Position numbers and translations under genes: made by a program. A DNA stretch of 64,000 bases from Formosa sp. (GTDB lineage Bacteria; Bacteroidota; Bacteroidia; Flavobacteriales; Flavobacteriaceae). The notes beneath the pieces were generated by a model, which did no database searches, was not told the DNA's origin, and was given only the letters and a program-made list of their open reading frames with translations. This document shows, piece by piece, positions 45,530-55,216 of the stretch (the stretch's first letter is position 1; each line of letters begins with the position of its first letter). The stretch lies in NCBI GenBank assembly GCA_018673215.1, contig JABHDE010000025.1, forward strand, positions 1 to 64,000, written 5' to 3'.

Positions 45530-46801
45530 TTATCTAAAAATTGTTTGTTTTCGATCTGGTCCTACAGAAACTACTTTAATTGGAATTTGTAATTCTTTCT
45601 CTAGAAAATCAATATATGCGTTCAATGATTTTGGAAGTGTTGAGTCATTATTCATTTCTGTCAAATCTTCAGCCCATCCTTCAAAGTCTGTATAAATTGG
45701 GGTGATATTCTCTGGGTCCACATTGTACGGGAAATGGTGGATGATATTTCCTTTGTAGTTGTAGGCTGTACATACTTTTAAAGATTTAAATCCAGATAAA
45801 ACATCGGCTTTCATCATCATGAGTTGTGTAACTCCGTTAACTTGACAAGCATAGCGGAGGGCAACAAGATCTAGCCATCCACAACGGCGTGAGCGTCCTG
45901 TAGTCGCCCCAAATTCATTCCCAACGCGTCCCATTGTTTCTCCGTCTTCATCAAATAATTCAGTAGGGAAGGGGCCAGAGCCCACACGTGTGGTGTAAGC
46001 TTTGAAAATCCCAAAAACCTCACCAATCGAATTTGGAGCAATCCCCAATCCTGTACAAGCACCGGCAGCGGTAGTATTGGAAGAGGTTACAAATGGATAA
46101 GTTCCAAAATCAATGTCTAATAACGAGCCTTGAGCTCCTTCAGCCAAAATTGATTTTTGATCTCTTAACGCTTGGTGTAAATATTCTTCCGAGTCTATAA
46201 ATTTGAGTGATTTAAGGACATCAACTGCTTTAAAAAATTCAGCTTCTAGTTCTTCTAAATTATATTCTAAATCAACGTTGTAGAAATTCACCATGGATTC
46301 GTGCTTGTTGGCCAAAGCTCGGTATTTATCTTTCCAGTTGTCTAATTCTAAATCGCCTACACGAAGGCCATTTCGGCCTGTTTTGTCCATATATGTGGGT
46401 CCAATTCCTTTAAGAGTCGATCCGATTTTGGCTTTCCCTTTGGAGGCTTCTGAAGCAGCATCTAATAAGCGGTGTGTTGGTAAAATCAAATGTGCTTTAC
46501 GTGAAATCACTAAAGATTTTCTGTAATCCACGTCCTGAGTAGCCAACTTGTCTAATTCATTTTTAAATATCACAGGATCGATGACCACACCATTTCCTAC
46601 TAAATTCACAGCGTTTTCATGAAAAATTCCTGATGGAATTGTATGAAGTACATGCTTCATGCCATTAAAAACCAGAGTGTGGCCGGCGTTTGGTCCTCCT
46701 TGAAATCGTGCTATAATATTGTAATTTGAGGTTAAAACGTCTACAATTTTTCCTTTGCCTTCGTCTCCCCATTGTAATCCTAGTAGTAAATCTACTGCCA
46801 T
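45530..46801 (-). CDS. purA: Adenylosuccinate synthetase
   Basis: PurA joins IMP and aspartate using GTP in the first committed step to AMP. The 423-residue protein starts with the GTP loop GLQWGDEGKGKIVD (catalytic Asp and His in AGHTLVF), and carries KGIGPTYMDKTGRNGLRVGD and TGRSRRCGWLDLVALR. The length is typical. It ends the spoT-fur-purA minus-strand series, 5 bases after the Fur-family gene, and has a terminator. Confidence 0.97.
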   Translation of the reverse strand: MAVDLLLGLQWGDEGKGKIVDVLTSNYNIIARFQGGPNAGHTLVFNGMKHVLHTIPSGIFHENAVNLVGNGVVIDPVIFKNELDKLATQDVDYRKSLVISRKAHLILPTHRLLDAASEASKGKAKIGSTLKGIGPTYMDKTGRNGLRVGDLELDNWKDKYRALANKHESMVNFYNVDLEYNLEELEAEFFKAVDVLKSLKFIDSEEYLHQALRDQKSILAEGAQGSLLDIDFGTYPFVTSSNTTAAGACTGLGIAPNSIGEVFGIFKAYTTRVGSGPFPTELFDEDGETMGRVGNEFGATTGRSRRCGWLDLVALRYACQVNGVTQLMMMKADVLSGFKSLKVCTAYNYKGNIIHHFPYNVDPENITPIYTDFEGWAEDLTEMNNDSTLPKSLNAYIDFLEKELQIPIKVVSVGPDRKQTIFR

Positions 46802-46806
46802 GCTAT

Positions 46807-47268
46807 TTAATCGTTAATTTTAGTATTTCTTTTTGTTCCGTAGAAATAGAGCGAATGTTTTTGAATATCAATATCAAATACTTCTTCTATTGTTTTTTGA
46901 ATGGATTGAATCCTTGGATCACAAAACTCAAAAACCTCTCCTGTATCTGTGAGGATCACGTGGTCGTGCTGCTTGTCGAAATACGATTTTTCATATTGGG
47001 CTTGATTTTGTCCAAATTGATGTTTTCGTACTAAGGCGCAATCTAATAATAATTCAATTGTATTGTAAAGCGTCGCTCTTGAGACCCTGTAATTTTTATT
47101 TTTCATTTTGATATAGAGTGATTCTATATCAAAATGATCATCATTGTCATAAATTTCTTGAAGTATTGCAAAACGCTCAGGCGTTTTACGATGCCCATTT
47201 TCTTCGAGAAATTTCGTAAAAACATTTTTTACGACGTCTTGATTTTTATTTTTAGCTTTTACACTCAT
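46807..47268 (-). CDS. Fur-family transcriptional regulator lacking the CxxC zinc site
   Basis: The 153-residue protein has a Fur-type winged helix ([39 protein letters not shown]) and a dimerisation domain with [19 protein letters not shown]. In typical Fur/PerR proteins the segment after HDH holds CxxC for structural zinc; here it is ILTDTGE, and only one Cys follows. The regulatory metal site may still form from the His/Asp residues. It has its own -7 box 8 bases from the ATG and reads into purA. Whether it senses iron, peroxide or another metal is unknown. Confidence 0.85.
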   Translation of the reverse strand: MSVKAKNKNQDVVKNVFTKFLEENGHRKTPERFAILQEIYDNDDHFDIESLYIKMKNKNYRVSRATLYNTIELLLDCALVRKHQFGQNQAQYEKSYFDKQHDHVILTDTGEVFEFCDPRIQSIQKTIEEVFDIDIQKHSLYFYGTKRNTKIND

Positions 47269-47276
47269 ACAAGGGT

Positions 47277-47284
47277 CAAATTTA
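47277..47284 (-). promoter_or_regulatory. -7 promoter box of the Fur-family gene
   Basis: TAAATTTG on the minus strand ends 8 bases before the start codon, implying a very short or absent leader. Confidence 0.55.
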
Positions 47285-47293
47285 AACTAATTT

Positions 47294-49510
47294 TTAGACT
47301 CTAAAGACTTTTTCGATACCATTTATTTTTTGCAGTCGTTCCATCAATTTTTCAACAAAATTATTATTGTTGACTTCCAAGGCAATCTGACCTTTAAATG
47401 TACCACTATCGGAGTCAAAACTTATGTTTTTGATGTTGACATTCATACTTTCAGAAACGACCTTGGTAATCGAATTAACCAAACCGAGTTTGTCTATTCC
47501 TGTGAGTTTAATAACGGCTCTAAATACTTGCTGAGAGGAGTCAATCCATTTGGCTGACATGATTCTGTACGCATAATTAGATTGGAGACTCACAGCATTA
47601 GGGCATGTTTTTTTATGAATTTTTATTCCCTCTTTTATACTTAGAAATCCAAACACAATATCACCCGGTATAGGGTTGCAGCAAGATGAAATTTTATAAT
47701 TCAATTTTTCTTCCTCTTTTCCAAATACCAGCATATCGTATTTGGAAGTAATTTCATCACTTTCAACAGTTTCTTTTGTTGGCCCCTTTGAACGGGTCAT
47801 TTTGTTTTTTATGTAGCTTACAAGCGCATTGCTTCTTGATGCAGCAAACTTTTTAAGCATGGTGTTGTCAATACTACCGATACCAATGCGGTAAAATAAA
47901 TCTAAACTCGTATGGAGTTTAAAAAAATTGACTAATTCATTGATCGACCGTTCGTTTAAAGTAATTTTAAGTTGTTTGAGTTTCCGTCTCAAAATCTCTT
48001 TTCCTTCTAAAGCGACGGCTTTTTTATCTTCTTTAAGAGAAGATTTTATTTTACTTTTTGCGCGTGTAGTCGTCACATAATCCAACCAGTTTACGGTGGG
48101 TTTGGCATTTTCAGAAGTAATAATATCCACTTGGTCACCACTTTTTAATACATGGTTAAGCGGAACTAATTTACCATTCACTTTAGCGCCTCTCGTTTTC
48201 ATACCAACTTCGGTATGTATGCTAAATGAAAAATCTAATGGTGTTGCATTTTTTGGAAGGGATTTTAAATCGCCATTTGGAGTGAATACAAATATTTCTT
48301 TGGCATATAAATTGAGTTTAAATTGTTCTACAAACTCGACAGCACTAGACTCAGGGTTTTCGATCACTTCTTGCAGTTTTCCGATCCAGTTTTCTAAATT
48401 TTTGTCATTTTCTTTTTCACCTTGTTTGTATTTGTAGTGAGCGGCATAGCCTTTTTCTGCAATCTCATTCATACGTTCACTTCGAATCTGAACTTCTACC
48501 CATCGTCCTTTAGGCCCCATAACCGTAATATGTAAGGCTTCATAGCCTGTTGACTTTGGAGCGGAAATCCAATCTCTTAAGCGTGTTGGATTTGGTCTAA
48601 AATGATCTGTTACGATTGAATATACTTTCCAAGCGATAAATTTTTCATTTTTTTCTTCAGATTTATAAATGATCCGTACAGCAAATTTATCATAGACCTC
48701 TTCAATAGTTACCCCCTGATTTTGCATTTTCCTTCGAATAGAAAAAATTGATTTCGGACGCCCTTTTATTTCATACTTTATTTTTTCTTTGTTTAGGGCC
48801 TTTGATAATACTTTACTAATTTCTTTGATATAAAGATATTGTTTTTCTTTACTTTCTTCTAATTTTAGTAAAATGTCATTGTAAACTTCTGGTTCCGTGT
48901 ATTTTAACGCTAAGTCTTCAAGCTTGGATTTGATATTGTATAGCCCAATTTTATGTGCAAGCGGTGCATAGATATAAAGTGTTTCAGAAGCAATTTTCAG
49001 TTGTTTTTCTTCTGGCATCGAATGAATCGTTTGCATATTATGAAAGCGGTCTGCAATTTTGATAATGATCACTCTAATATCATCGTGAAGGGTGAGGAGC
49101 ATTTTCCTAAAATTTTCCGCCTGCATGGACACATTCATGTCTTTGTTTAAGGTAGATATTTTTGTCAAACCATCTACAATTCGAGCAATCGTTTCTCCAA
49201 ATAATTGTTGAATATCTTCAATGCTATAACGCGAACAATCTTCGACAACATCATGTAAAAGCGCTGCTGCTATAGACGTAGCATCGAGTCCAATTTCGGA
49301 GGCAACAATTTTAGCCACAGCAATGGGATGAAAAATATAAGCCTCTCCAGACTTTCTTCTTTGATCTGAATGGGCATCAACGGCAACATCAAATGCTTTT
49401 CTAATTAATTTTTTATCGGAAGCGGACAGAGTTCTATAGCTGATCTTGAGGAGTTCTTTATACTCCTGAGCGATGGCTGTATTTTCTATTGCTATATCGG
49501 CTGCTGTCAT
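47294..49510 (-). CDS. spoT: Bifunctional (p)ppGpp synthetase/hydrolase (RelA/SpoT homologue)
   Basis: The 738-residue protein has every module of a long Rel enzyme. An HD hydrolase domain (FHPIAVAKIVASEIG, ALLHDVVEDC), intact and so likely active, is followed by the synthetase domain (GRPKSIFSIRRKM, STGYEALHITVMGP, YAAHYKYKQ). Then come TGS (IFVFTPNGDLKSLPK), a conserved-cysteine region (SSCCNPIPGDIVFGF) and a C-terminal ACT domain (ending GIEKVFRV). It sets the alarmone level for the stringent response. It is the first gene of the series with the Fur-family regulator and purA. Confidence 0.96.
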   Translation of the reverse strand: MTAADIAIENTAIAQEYKELLKISYRTLSASDKKLIRKAFDVAVDAHSDQRRKSGEAYIFHPIAVAKIVASEIGLDATSIAAALLHDVVEDCSRYSIEDIQQLFGETIARIVDGLTKISTLNKDMNVSMQAENFRKMLLTLHDDIRVIIIKIADRFHNMQTIHSMPEEKQLKIASETLYIYAPLAHKIGLYNIKSKLEDLALKYTEPEVYNDILLKLEESKEKQYLYIKEISKVLSKALNKEKIKYEIKGRPKSIFSIRRKMQNQGVTIEEVYDKFAVRIIYKSEEKNEKFIAWKVYSIVTDHFRPNPTRLRDWISAPKSTGYEALHITVMGPKGRWVEVQIRSERMNEIAEKGYAAHYKYKQGEKENDKNLENWIGKLQEVIENPESSAVEFVEQFKLNLYAKEIFVFTPNGDLKSLPKNATPLDFSFSIHTEVGMKTRGAKVNGKLVPLNHVLKSGDQVDIITSENAKPTVNWLDYVTTTRAKSKIKSSLKEDKKAVALEGKEILRRKLKQLKITLNERSINELVNFFKLHTSLDLFYRIGIGSIDNTMLKKFAASRSNALVSYIKNKMTRSKGPTKETVESDEITSKYDMLVFGKEEEKLNYKISSCCNPIPGDIVFGFLSIKEGIKIHKKTCPNAVSLQSNYAYRIMSAKWIDSSQQVFRAVIKLTGIDKLGLVNSITKVVSESMNVNIKNISFDSDSGTFKGQIALEVNNNNFVEKLMERLQKINGIEKVFRV

Positions 49511-49599
49511 AATCTAAAATTACTACAATCAAACGAAACTCACAATAACAAATCTTAGTTTTTACAAAAATTATTTTAACAAATGCTTAAAAGTATTTT

Positions 49600-50397
49600 T
49601 TAGCTGAATTTTCGCTGTCTTCTAGCTTCAAAAGTTAAAATGCCAGCGGCCACCGATACATTCATAGAATCAATTTTTCCTTGCATAGGAATTCTGATTT
49701 TTGCAGTAGCAGCTTCTCGCCATAGTTCACTTAGACCTGTAGATTCGGCACCCACCACAACAGCGGTGGCTTTTGTGAAATCAATTGAGTCATACACCAC
49801 AGAGTCCTGAAGTGTTGCTGCATAAATTGAGATGTGATGTTTTTTTAAATACGAAATTACTTCTTCGGAAGTACCCACCGCGATTGGAACTGTAAAAACG
49901 CCACCAACACTCGATCGTATGATGTTGGGGTTGTAAATGTCTGTCAGAGGATTTGAAATGATAATAGCATCTACATTGGCAGCATCGGCAGTTCGAAGTA
50001 AGGCACCTAGGTTTCCAGGTTTTTCAGGGGCTTCCGCTACTAATATCAAAGGGGTTTTACTTTTAAATTTTAATTTTTCTAAATTAAAATTTTTGGCTTT
50101 CGCTACAGCAATAACCCCTTCAGTCGTTTCACGATGGGCCACTTTTTCATACACTGCTTTGGTGATTTCTATCACATCAATCCCGTAGGTTTCTAAGGAT
50201 GCGGCTTCGGATGCTGAAAATAAATCTGCATAATAATAAAGGGTTTCAATACTGTAGTTTCCTTTGATGGCTAAAGAGACTTCGCGTTTTCCTTCTATGA
50301 CAAACAAACCTGTTTGCTTTCTGAGTTTAGACTTTTCTTTGAGCTGAACCAGCTGTTTTATAAAGGGATTTTGAAGACTGCTTATTGTTTTAACCAT
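49600..50397 (-). CDS. TrmH/SpoU-family RNA 2'-O-methyltransferase
   Basis: The 265-residue protein has an N-terminal substrate-binding domain (KQTGLFVIEGKREVSLA) and a SPOUT knot domain with the three SpoU motifs. These are PEKPGNLGALLRTADA, VVVGAESTGLSELW and IPMQGKIDSMNVSVAAGIL. It should methylate a ribose in tRNA or rRNA; the exact site is unknown. The ATG at 50397 is chosen: a -7 box lies 4 bases upstream, so the 16 codons of in-frame extension would be promoter DNA. Confidence 0.93.
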   Translation of the reverse strand: MVKTISSLQNPFIKQLVQLKEKSKLRKQTGLFVIEGKREVSLAIKGNYSIETLYYYADLFSASEAASLETYGIDVIEITKAVYEKVAHRETTEGVIAVAKAKNFNLEKLKFKSKTPLILVAEAPEKPGNLGALLRTADAANVDAIIISNPLTDIYNPNIIRSSVGGVFTVPIAVGTSEEVISYLKKHHISIYAATLQDSVVYDSIDFTKATAVVVGAESTGLSELWREAATAKIRIPMQGKIDSMNVSVAAGILTFEARRQRKFS

Positions 50398-50401
50398 GAC
50401 A

Positions 50402-50409
50402 CAAAAATA
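50402..50409 (-). promoter_or_regulatory. -7 promoter box of the TrmH-family gene
   Basis: TATTTTTG on the minus strand ends 4 bases before the chosen ATG; the transcript should begin at or inside the start codon. Confidence 0.6.
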
Positions 50410-50432
50410 GTGTTTAATTTTTAAGCTTAACC

Positions 50433-50463
50433 AAAAAAAGTCCAAGTCGAAACTTGAACTTTT
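50433..50463 (-). terminator. Rho-independent terminator of the amidohydrolase pair
   Basis: On the minus strand AAGTTCAAGT pairs with ACTTGGACTT (one G-T) around the loop TTCG, followed by T7; 22 bases past the stop of the 50486 gene. Confidence 0.85.
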
Positions 50464-50485
50464 GATTTATAATAGAAATGAAACT

Positions 50486-51781
50486 TTAGTTATTCTCATA
50501 TTTTTCAGAGTAGCGTTTCCACAGTTCAGTTTGATGACTTTCTAAACTAATTTTTCGACCGTCTATAAATGCGTTCGTTAGATTGTTAGTTCGCATGTCC
50601 AAAGCATCTCCGTTACTAATGAATAAGGTTGCACTTTTCCCAACTTCTAAAGAACCGTAACTAGAATCGATGCCTAGAATTTTAGCAGTATTTAAGGTAA
50701 TTAATTGCAATGCTTGTTCTTTGGTCAGTCCATAAGCGACCGTTGTCCCTGCATAAAACGGAAGGTTCCGAGAGTTCATACGTTCCATGTCACCACTGGT
50801 TTCTAATCCTACAGTTACGCCTGCTTCGACTAACATATACGCCATCTTAAAGGGTAAATCGTAATGGTGATCATCGCTGTTAGGACGCGAATGTACGCGT
50901 TTTAGTAATACGGAAATATCATGTTCTTTTAAATAGGGTGCAAGCTTGTATGCTTCGTAACCTCCTACAATAACAGGCTTAGACAATCCTTGTGATTTTG
51001 TGAATTCAACAGCATCAATGATTCCTTTTTCATCATTGACATGAATGTAAAGTGTTTTGGATTGATCAAAAAGTCCTCGCATGGCCTCCATGGGCAAGTT
51101 TAATTTAGATTTGGCGCTATTTCTATTTGCTTTAGCGTTGTTAAAATAGACTTCGATTTCAGAAGTTTGACTGATGTATTTTGGATTGCTTTTTAAGCCT
51201 GGATCTTCGCCTAACCACCAACGTCCACGGCTGAATGTGTTTGGCCAATTCAAATGAATTCCATCATCGGATTTGATCACAGCATCCTCCCAATTCCAAG
51301 CATCCAGTTGAACGATGGAAGAAGTACCTGAAACACGTCCACCTCTTGGAGTTATTTGCGCTAAGAGCACCCCGTTTGGACGCATGCTTTCTACAACTCT
51401 AGACTCGGCATTATAAGCGATTAAACTTCTAATGTGTGGGTTCCAACTGCCTAGTTCTGAATCATCATCTGTAGCTCTGACGGCATCAATCTCTATTAGT
51501 CCTAAGGTAGAATTCGGAACGATAAACCCTGGATAAATATGTTGTCCTTTGGCATCGATGATTTCCATTTCAGAAACGTCTGTTCCATTGTATTCACGGA
51601 CTGTTTTTAAGATGCCATTTTCAAAAGTGATCAGGCTGTTTTGAATTACTGTCCCATTACCAAGATGGGCGGTACCACCCACAATTGCGATGGGCTTAGA
51701 CTGTTTATCAGCGGGTGTTTGTTGTGCGTTTCCTATAGATACACATACAATTGATAGTATAATTAATTTTATAAGTTTCAT
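50486..51781 (-). CDS. Secreted amidohydrolase-like protein with a degenerate metal site
   Basis: This 431-residue protein has a signal peptide (MKLIKLIILSIVCVSIGNA) and the amidohydrolase composite fold. It has an N-terminal beta-domain, and the C-terminal signature is GLTKEQALQLITLNTAKILGIDSSYGSLEVGKSATLFISNGD, seen in parts. The HxH metal motif that normally follows the strand YPGFI is absent: here it reads YPGFIVPNSTLGLIE. It therefore probably does not bind the usual binuclear metal. It is 11 bases downstream of the large amidohydrolase and may be its structural partner. Confidence 0.82.
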   Translation of the reverse strand: MKLIKLIILSIVCVSIGNAQQTPADKQSKPIAIVGGTAHLGNGTVIQNSLITFENGILKTVREYNGTDVSEMEIIDAKGQHIYPGFIVPNSTLGLIEIDAVRATDDDSELGSWNPHIRSLIAYNAESRVVESMRPNGVLLAQITPRGGRVSGTSSIVQLDAWNWEDAVIKSDDGIHLNWPNTFSRGRWWLGEDPGLKSNPKYISQTSEIEVYFNNAKANRNSAKSKLNLPMEAMRGLFDQSKTLYIHVNDEKGIIDAVEFTKSQGLSKPVIVGGYEAYKLAPYLKEHDISVLLKRVHSRPNSDDHHYDLPFKMAYMLVEAGVTVGLETSGDMERMNSRNLPFYAGTTVAYGLTKEQALQLITLNTAKILGIDSSYGSLEVGKSATLFISNGDALDMRTNNLTNAFIDGRKISLESHQTELWKRYSEKYENN

Positions 51782-51792
51782 CAGTTCTGTAT

Positions 51793-54768
51793 TTATAGTT
51801 GATTAATTTCCATGGAGTCACAGTGTAAAAGCTGTTTATCCTTTTTCTTTATTGGTTGTGTTTTCATGCCTTTGTTTTTTTCTTTTAACATCATAAGAAT
51901 CAGTTCATTTCTTTCTTTTTCTATCATTTCTCTGAGTTTAGAATCTCTTTCGATGTCAAAATAGGTAACACCTTCGATTAATGTTTTTTCAGCTTTGGAG
52001 TAAATTGATAGAGGGTGGTTGCTCCAAAGGACCAAATCGGCATCTTTTCCGACTCTGATACTTCCAACTCTGTCGTCTATATGTAGTAATTTGGCAGGGT
52101 TGAGTGTGACCATTTTCCAAGCATCTTTTTCAGATGTGCCCCCATATTTAACTGCTTTGGCAGCTTCTTGGTTGAGACGTCTAGACATTTCGGCATCGTC
52201 ACTGTTGATTGCTGTCACCACTCCCATTTGGTTCAGTATAGAAGCGTTATAGGGAATGGCGTCATTGACTTCATATTTGTATGCCCACCAATCACTAAAT
52301 GTAGAGGCGCCCACTCCATGAGATTTCATTTTATCGGCGACTTTATAACCTTCTAAGATGTGCGTAAAAGTATTAATGTTGAAATCAAATTTTTCTGCAA
52401 CTTTCATTAGCATATTTATCTCGCTTTGAATGTAGGAGTGACAACTGATAAAACGTTCTTTGTTCAAAATTTCTGAAAGCACTTCCATTTCGGTGTCTTT
52501 TCGATAAGGCTTCCCGCTTTTCTTTAGAACGTCATAAGCTTCGGCTCTTGTAAAATAATCAATGTAAAGCTGTTCTACACCCATTCGTGTTTGTGGAAAA
52601 CGGCTGTAGCTTTCCCAGTTTGATTGTTTGACATTTTCGCCAAGTGCGAATTTTATAAACTTAGGTGTATTATTGTATATTAAATTTTCTGCAGAGTCTC
52701 CCCATTTAAGTTTAATAATTGCTGAACGTCCTCCAATTGGATTGGCGGAGCCGTGTAAAATTTGAATGGTTGTGACACCACCAGCTAAATTTCTGTAAAT
52801 ATCCACATCATCCGCATCAATGACATCTTCAATACTCACTTCAGCAGAGGAATTTTGCCCGCCTTCGTTGATACTGGCGGCCGCAATATGCGAATGTTCA
52901 TCTACAATCCCAGAAGTTAAATGCTTTCCAGTCGCATCAATAATAGTCGCTTTTGAATTTTTGAGGTTGGTACCGATTTTTGAAATACGTCCATCTTTTA
53001 CAAGTACATCAGTATTTTGGAGAATTCCATCAGATTCGTTAGTCCATACGGTGGCGTTTTTAAATAGTATGGTTTCTGCTTGAGGGAGTTTTGTAAATCC
53101 ATAGGCTCCATTAGGGTAGCTAACAGGAAGAATTTTTGGTGTATTTGCGCTTTTTTCTTCTTTTGATTTTTCTTCTTTTGCTGAAGGACTTTCAAGGAGT
53201 GATATGATTATGTTAGGAGTTGTTCCATCAAGTAAGGTGGCAGTTCCTTTGATAGTCTCAACGTTTGAATTAATTTTTGCATTCACCCTAATAAACGCCT
53301 GTTGGGTTGTATCTTTTGTAGAAAACATCAAATGCATCCAATCATTTTCATATTTTAAACTGCTGCTTAACTTTAGAGAATCTGATGTCATCTCTGTTTT
53401 TAGTTTACTGAGTGTCCCAGTTATTTTAAGATCATACGTGTCATTGTTAATCAAAAAACTATAGCTTCCTCTTATGTCTTTTTTAGATATATCTTCAATC
53501 ACAGTTCTTGAGCCGTTTACCCAATTTTCATAAAGTGTAGTTTTGTTATCAAAAATGTCACCAGAAGTAATCAAGAAATTCGCATAACTCCCTACGTTAA
53601 GGTTTCCAAGTTTTGAGTTTCCTAGAATCTGAGCAGGTCGTGTTGTAAGCGCTTCTAGGGCAGTGACTTTATTTAAACCATATTTTATAGCTTTCTGAAC
53701 ATTTTCTTTGAATTCTTTCATGGATTTTAGCCCTTTGGTTGTAAACGCAAAAGGGACTCCATAGCTATCCAATGCCATTGGGTTGCTGGGACGTTGGTTC
53801 CATTCTTTCATCGCTTCTAGCTCTAGAGAATTGGTCAAAAAAGTATTTTCAACATCATAGGCTTTTGGAAAGTTTAATGGAAGAATAAATGTTGCATTTG
53901 TATTTTTGATATCGTTAATACGTTCGTATTCATCCCCACCACCCAAAATAACATATTGTACGCTAATGTCATCACCAACTTTATCGGCTCTCAAAGCATT
54001 GGCTCTACTGCCCGCATCAATAATTTGAACGAGATTCTTATTTTTGATGAAAGCTTCAATTGAGCGGTCCTTTGTGGATACGTTTCCACTTGCATACCAA
54101 TTGGCATCGTAATTAAGTTGTCTTAACAAAGCCATAGATCCCATAATAGAGGAGGGGTAGGATTGACGCGAACGTACACTTTTGGAAAATGAAATGTACT
54201 GTGCCGATTGATCCGATAGGATGCGTTGAGAATCACTGCCATTGGAGTCCAATGCAACCAATGCTCCTGTTCCACGGACAATGCCATCTTGTAAGTGTGT
54301 ATTTACCACTCCAAAACCAGCTTCTAGTAATGGTTTAGCTGCTTTTTGATCGTATTTAAAATAGTCAATAGCGTTTTGTTCTGGTCTTATATGATCATTC
54401 CAGTAAAACCCCTCCCGATTCGCACTGTATTGTGGAGAACGACCTCCGCTAGTTTCACGTTTGGGTTTTGAAATGCCAAAATCGGAGTAAAGATCAATAA
54501 ATGACGGATAAATTGATTTGCCGTTTACATCTATGATCACGGCATTTTTAGGAACTACAACATTGGTTCCTACCTTTACAACCTTTCCTTCTTGTACTAA
54601 CAAGGTACCGTTTTCGATACTTTGTGAAGGAGTTAGAAAAATTTTTGCGTTTGTGATTGCGGTGAAATTCGTGTTTTTAGATTTCACACCATCATTTTTT
54701 GGAAAATAATCTTGAGCGGATAAAACGAATGTCCCAAAAAAACTCCAAAGGAGAATTAATTTTTTCAT
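51793..54768 (-). CDS. Secreted double-domain amidohydrolase
   Basis: The 991-residue protein has a signal peptide (MKKLILLWSFFGTFVLSA) and two amidohydrolase modules in a row. The N-terminal half ends with GLNKVTALEALTTRPAQILG, and its expected HxH position reads SFIDLYSDFG, so it lacks the metal motif. The C-terminal half has HSH at about residues 623-625 (VDEHSHIAAA), then CHSY, THIL and SDDAEMSRR. These could supply the remaining His and Asp ligands of an active site. Bacteroidota relatives are secreted hydrolases, possibly imidazolonepropionase- or peptidase-like; the substrate is unknown. Confidence 0.87.
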   Translation of the reverse strand: MKKLILLWSFFGTFVLSAQDYFPKNDGVKSKNTNFTAITNAKIFLTPSQSIENGTLLVQEGKVVKVGTNVVVPKNAVIIDVNGKSIYPSFIDLYSDFGISKPKRETSGGRSPQYSANREGFYWNDHIRPEQNAIDYFKYDQKAAKPLLEAGFGVVNTHLQDGIVRGTGALVALDSNGSDSQRILSDQSAQYISFSKSVRSRQSYPSSIMGSMALLRQLNYDANWYASGNVSTKDRSIEAFIKNKNLVQIIDAGSRANALRADKVGDDISVQYVILGGGDEYERINDIKNTNATFILPLNFPKAYDVENTFLTNSLELEAMKEWNQRPSNPMALDSYGVPFAFTTKGLKSMKEFKENVQKAIKYGLNKVTALEALTTRPAQILGNSKLGNLNVGSYANFLITSGDIFDNKTTLYENWVNGSRTVIEDISKKDIRGSYSFLINNDTYDLKITGTLSKLKTEMTSDSLKLSSSLKYENDWMHLMFSTKDTTQQAFIRVNAKINSNVETIKGTATLLDGTTPNIIISLLESPSAKEEKSKEEKSANTPKILPVSYPNGAYGFTKLPQAETILFKNATVWTNESDGILQNTDVLVKDGRISKIGTNLKNSKATIIDATGKHLTSGIVDEHSHIAAASINEGGQNSSAEVSIEDVIDADDVDIYRNLAGGVTTIQILHGSANPIGGRSAIIKLKWGDSAENLIYNNTPKFIKFALGENVKQSNWESYSRFPQTRMGVEQLYIDYFTRAEAYDVLKKSGKPYRKDTEMEVLSEILNKERFISCHSYIQSEINMLMKVAEKFDFNINTFTHILEGYKVADKMKSHGVGASTFSDWWAYKYEVNDAIPYNASILNQMGVVTAINSDDAEMSRRLNQEAAKAVKYGGTSEKDAWKMVTLNPAKLLHIDDRVGSIRVGKDADLVLWSNHPLSIYSKAEKTLIEGVTYFDIERDSKLREMIEKERNELILMMLKEKNKGMKTQPIKKKDKQLLHCDSMEINQL

Positions 54769-55081
54769 TTGAATAGAATTAAATTAGTGTCTCAATGTAC
54801 TTATTAACTTTAATAGAGAGTTTAAATTTAGTAAAATATTAGGATTTTAAAGGGAAGTTTGATCGTTAAATTTTAATGGATTTAGTTAACTAATTTTATG
54901 TGGAGATGTAATACCTTTTGATCAGTGTTGTGAGTTGGTCTTTAGAAGATAGAGAGATTTGGGTATTTTAAATGATAATAAATTAACAACCACATATTAT
55001 AAAGACTTTTATCGAGTTAAATTTAGTTAAAGCAGTAGCTGATGTATAGATTTATTCTAATTTTATTTAAAATTTTATATT
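54769..55081. other. Gene-free stretch between the amidohydrolase and lipoprotein genes
   Basis: About 0.3 kb of AT-rich sequence with no credible frame. It must hold the two divergent promoters, but no exact TAnnTTTG box was found. A short direct repeat (GTTAAATTTAGTTAAA) lies near 55015-55030. Confidence 0.5.
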
Positions 55082-55216
55082 ATGAAAAATCTTATCTCAA
55101 AACTATTCGTTGTATTATTTGTGACATTTAGTTTAGTCATTGTCTCTTGTAACAATGAAAAAGTTGATGAAACGTCTCCAGAAGCAGAAGTGGAAGAGGG
55201 GTTTCTCAAGAACTAA
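55082..55216 (+). CDS. Lipoprotein signal segment, separated by a frameshift from 55216-55986
   Basis: This 44-codon frame encodes a clear lipoprotein signal: MKNLISKLFVVLFVTF, then LVIVSC with the lipobox Cys at residue 23, then an acidic stretch (EKVDETSPEAEVEEG). It then runs FLKN and stops, the stop overlapping the next ATG (TAATG). The large downstream frame has no signal of its own. One extra G in the run GGGG at 55198-55201 would join the two into a 301-residue lipoprotein (...EVEEG-VSQELMSNLFDS...). It is either a mutated gene, a slippage switch, or a sequencing error. Confidence 0.75.
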   Translation: MKNLISKLFVVLFVTFSLVIVSCNNEKVDETSPEAEVEEGFLKN

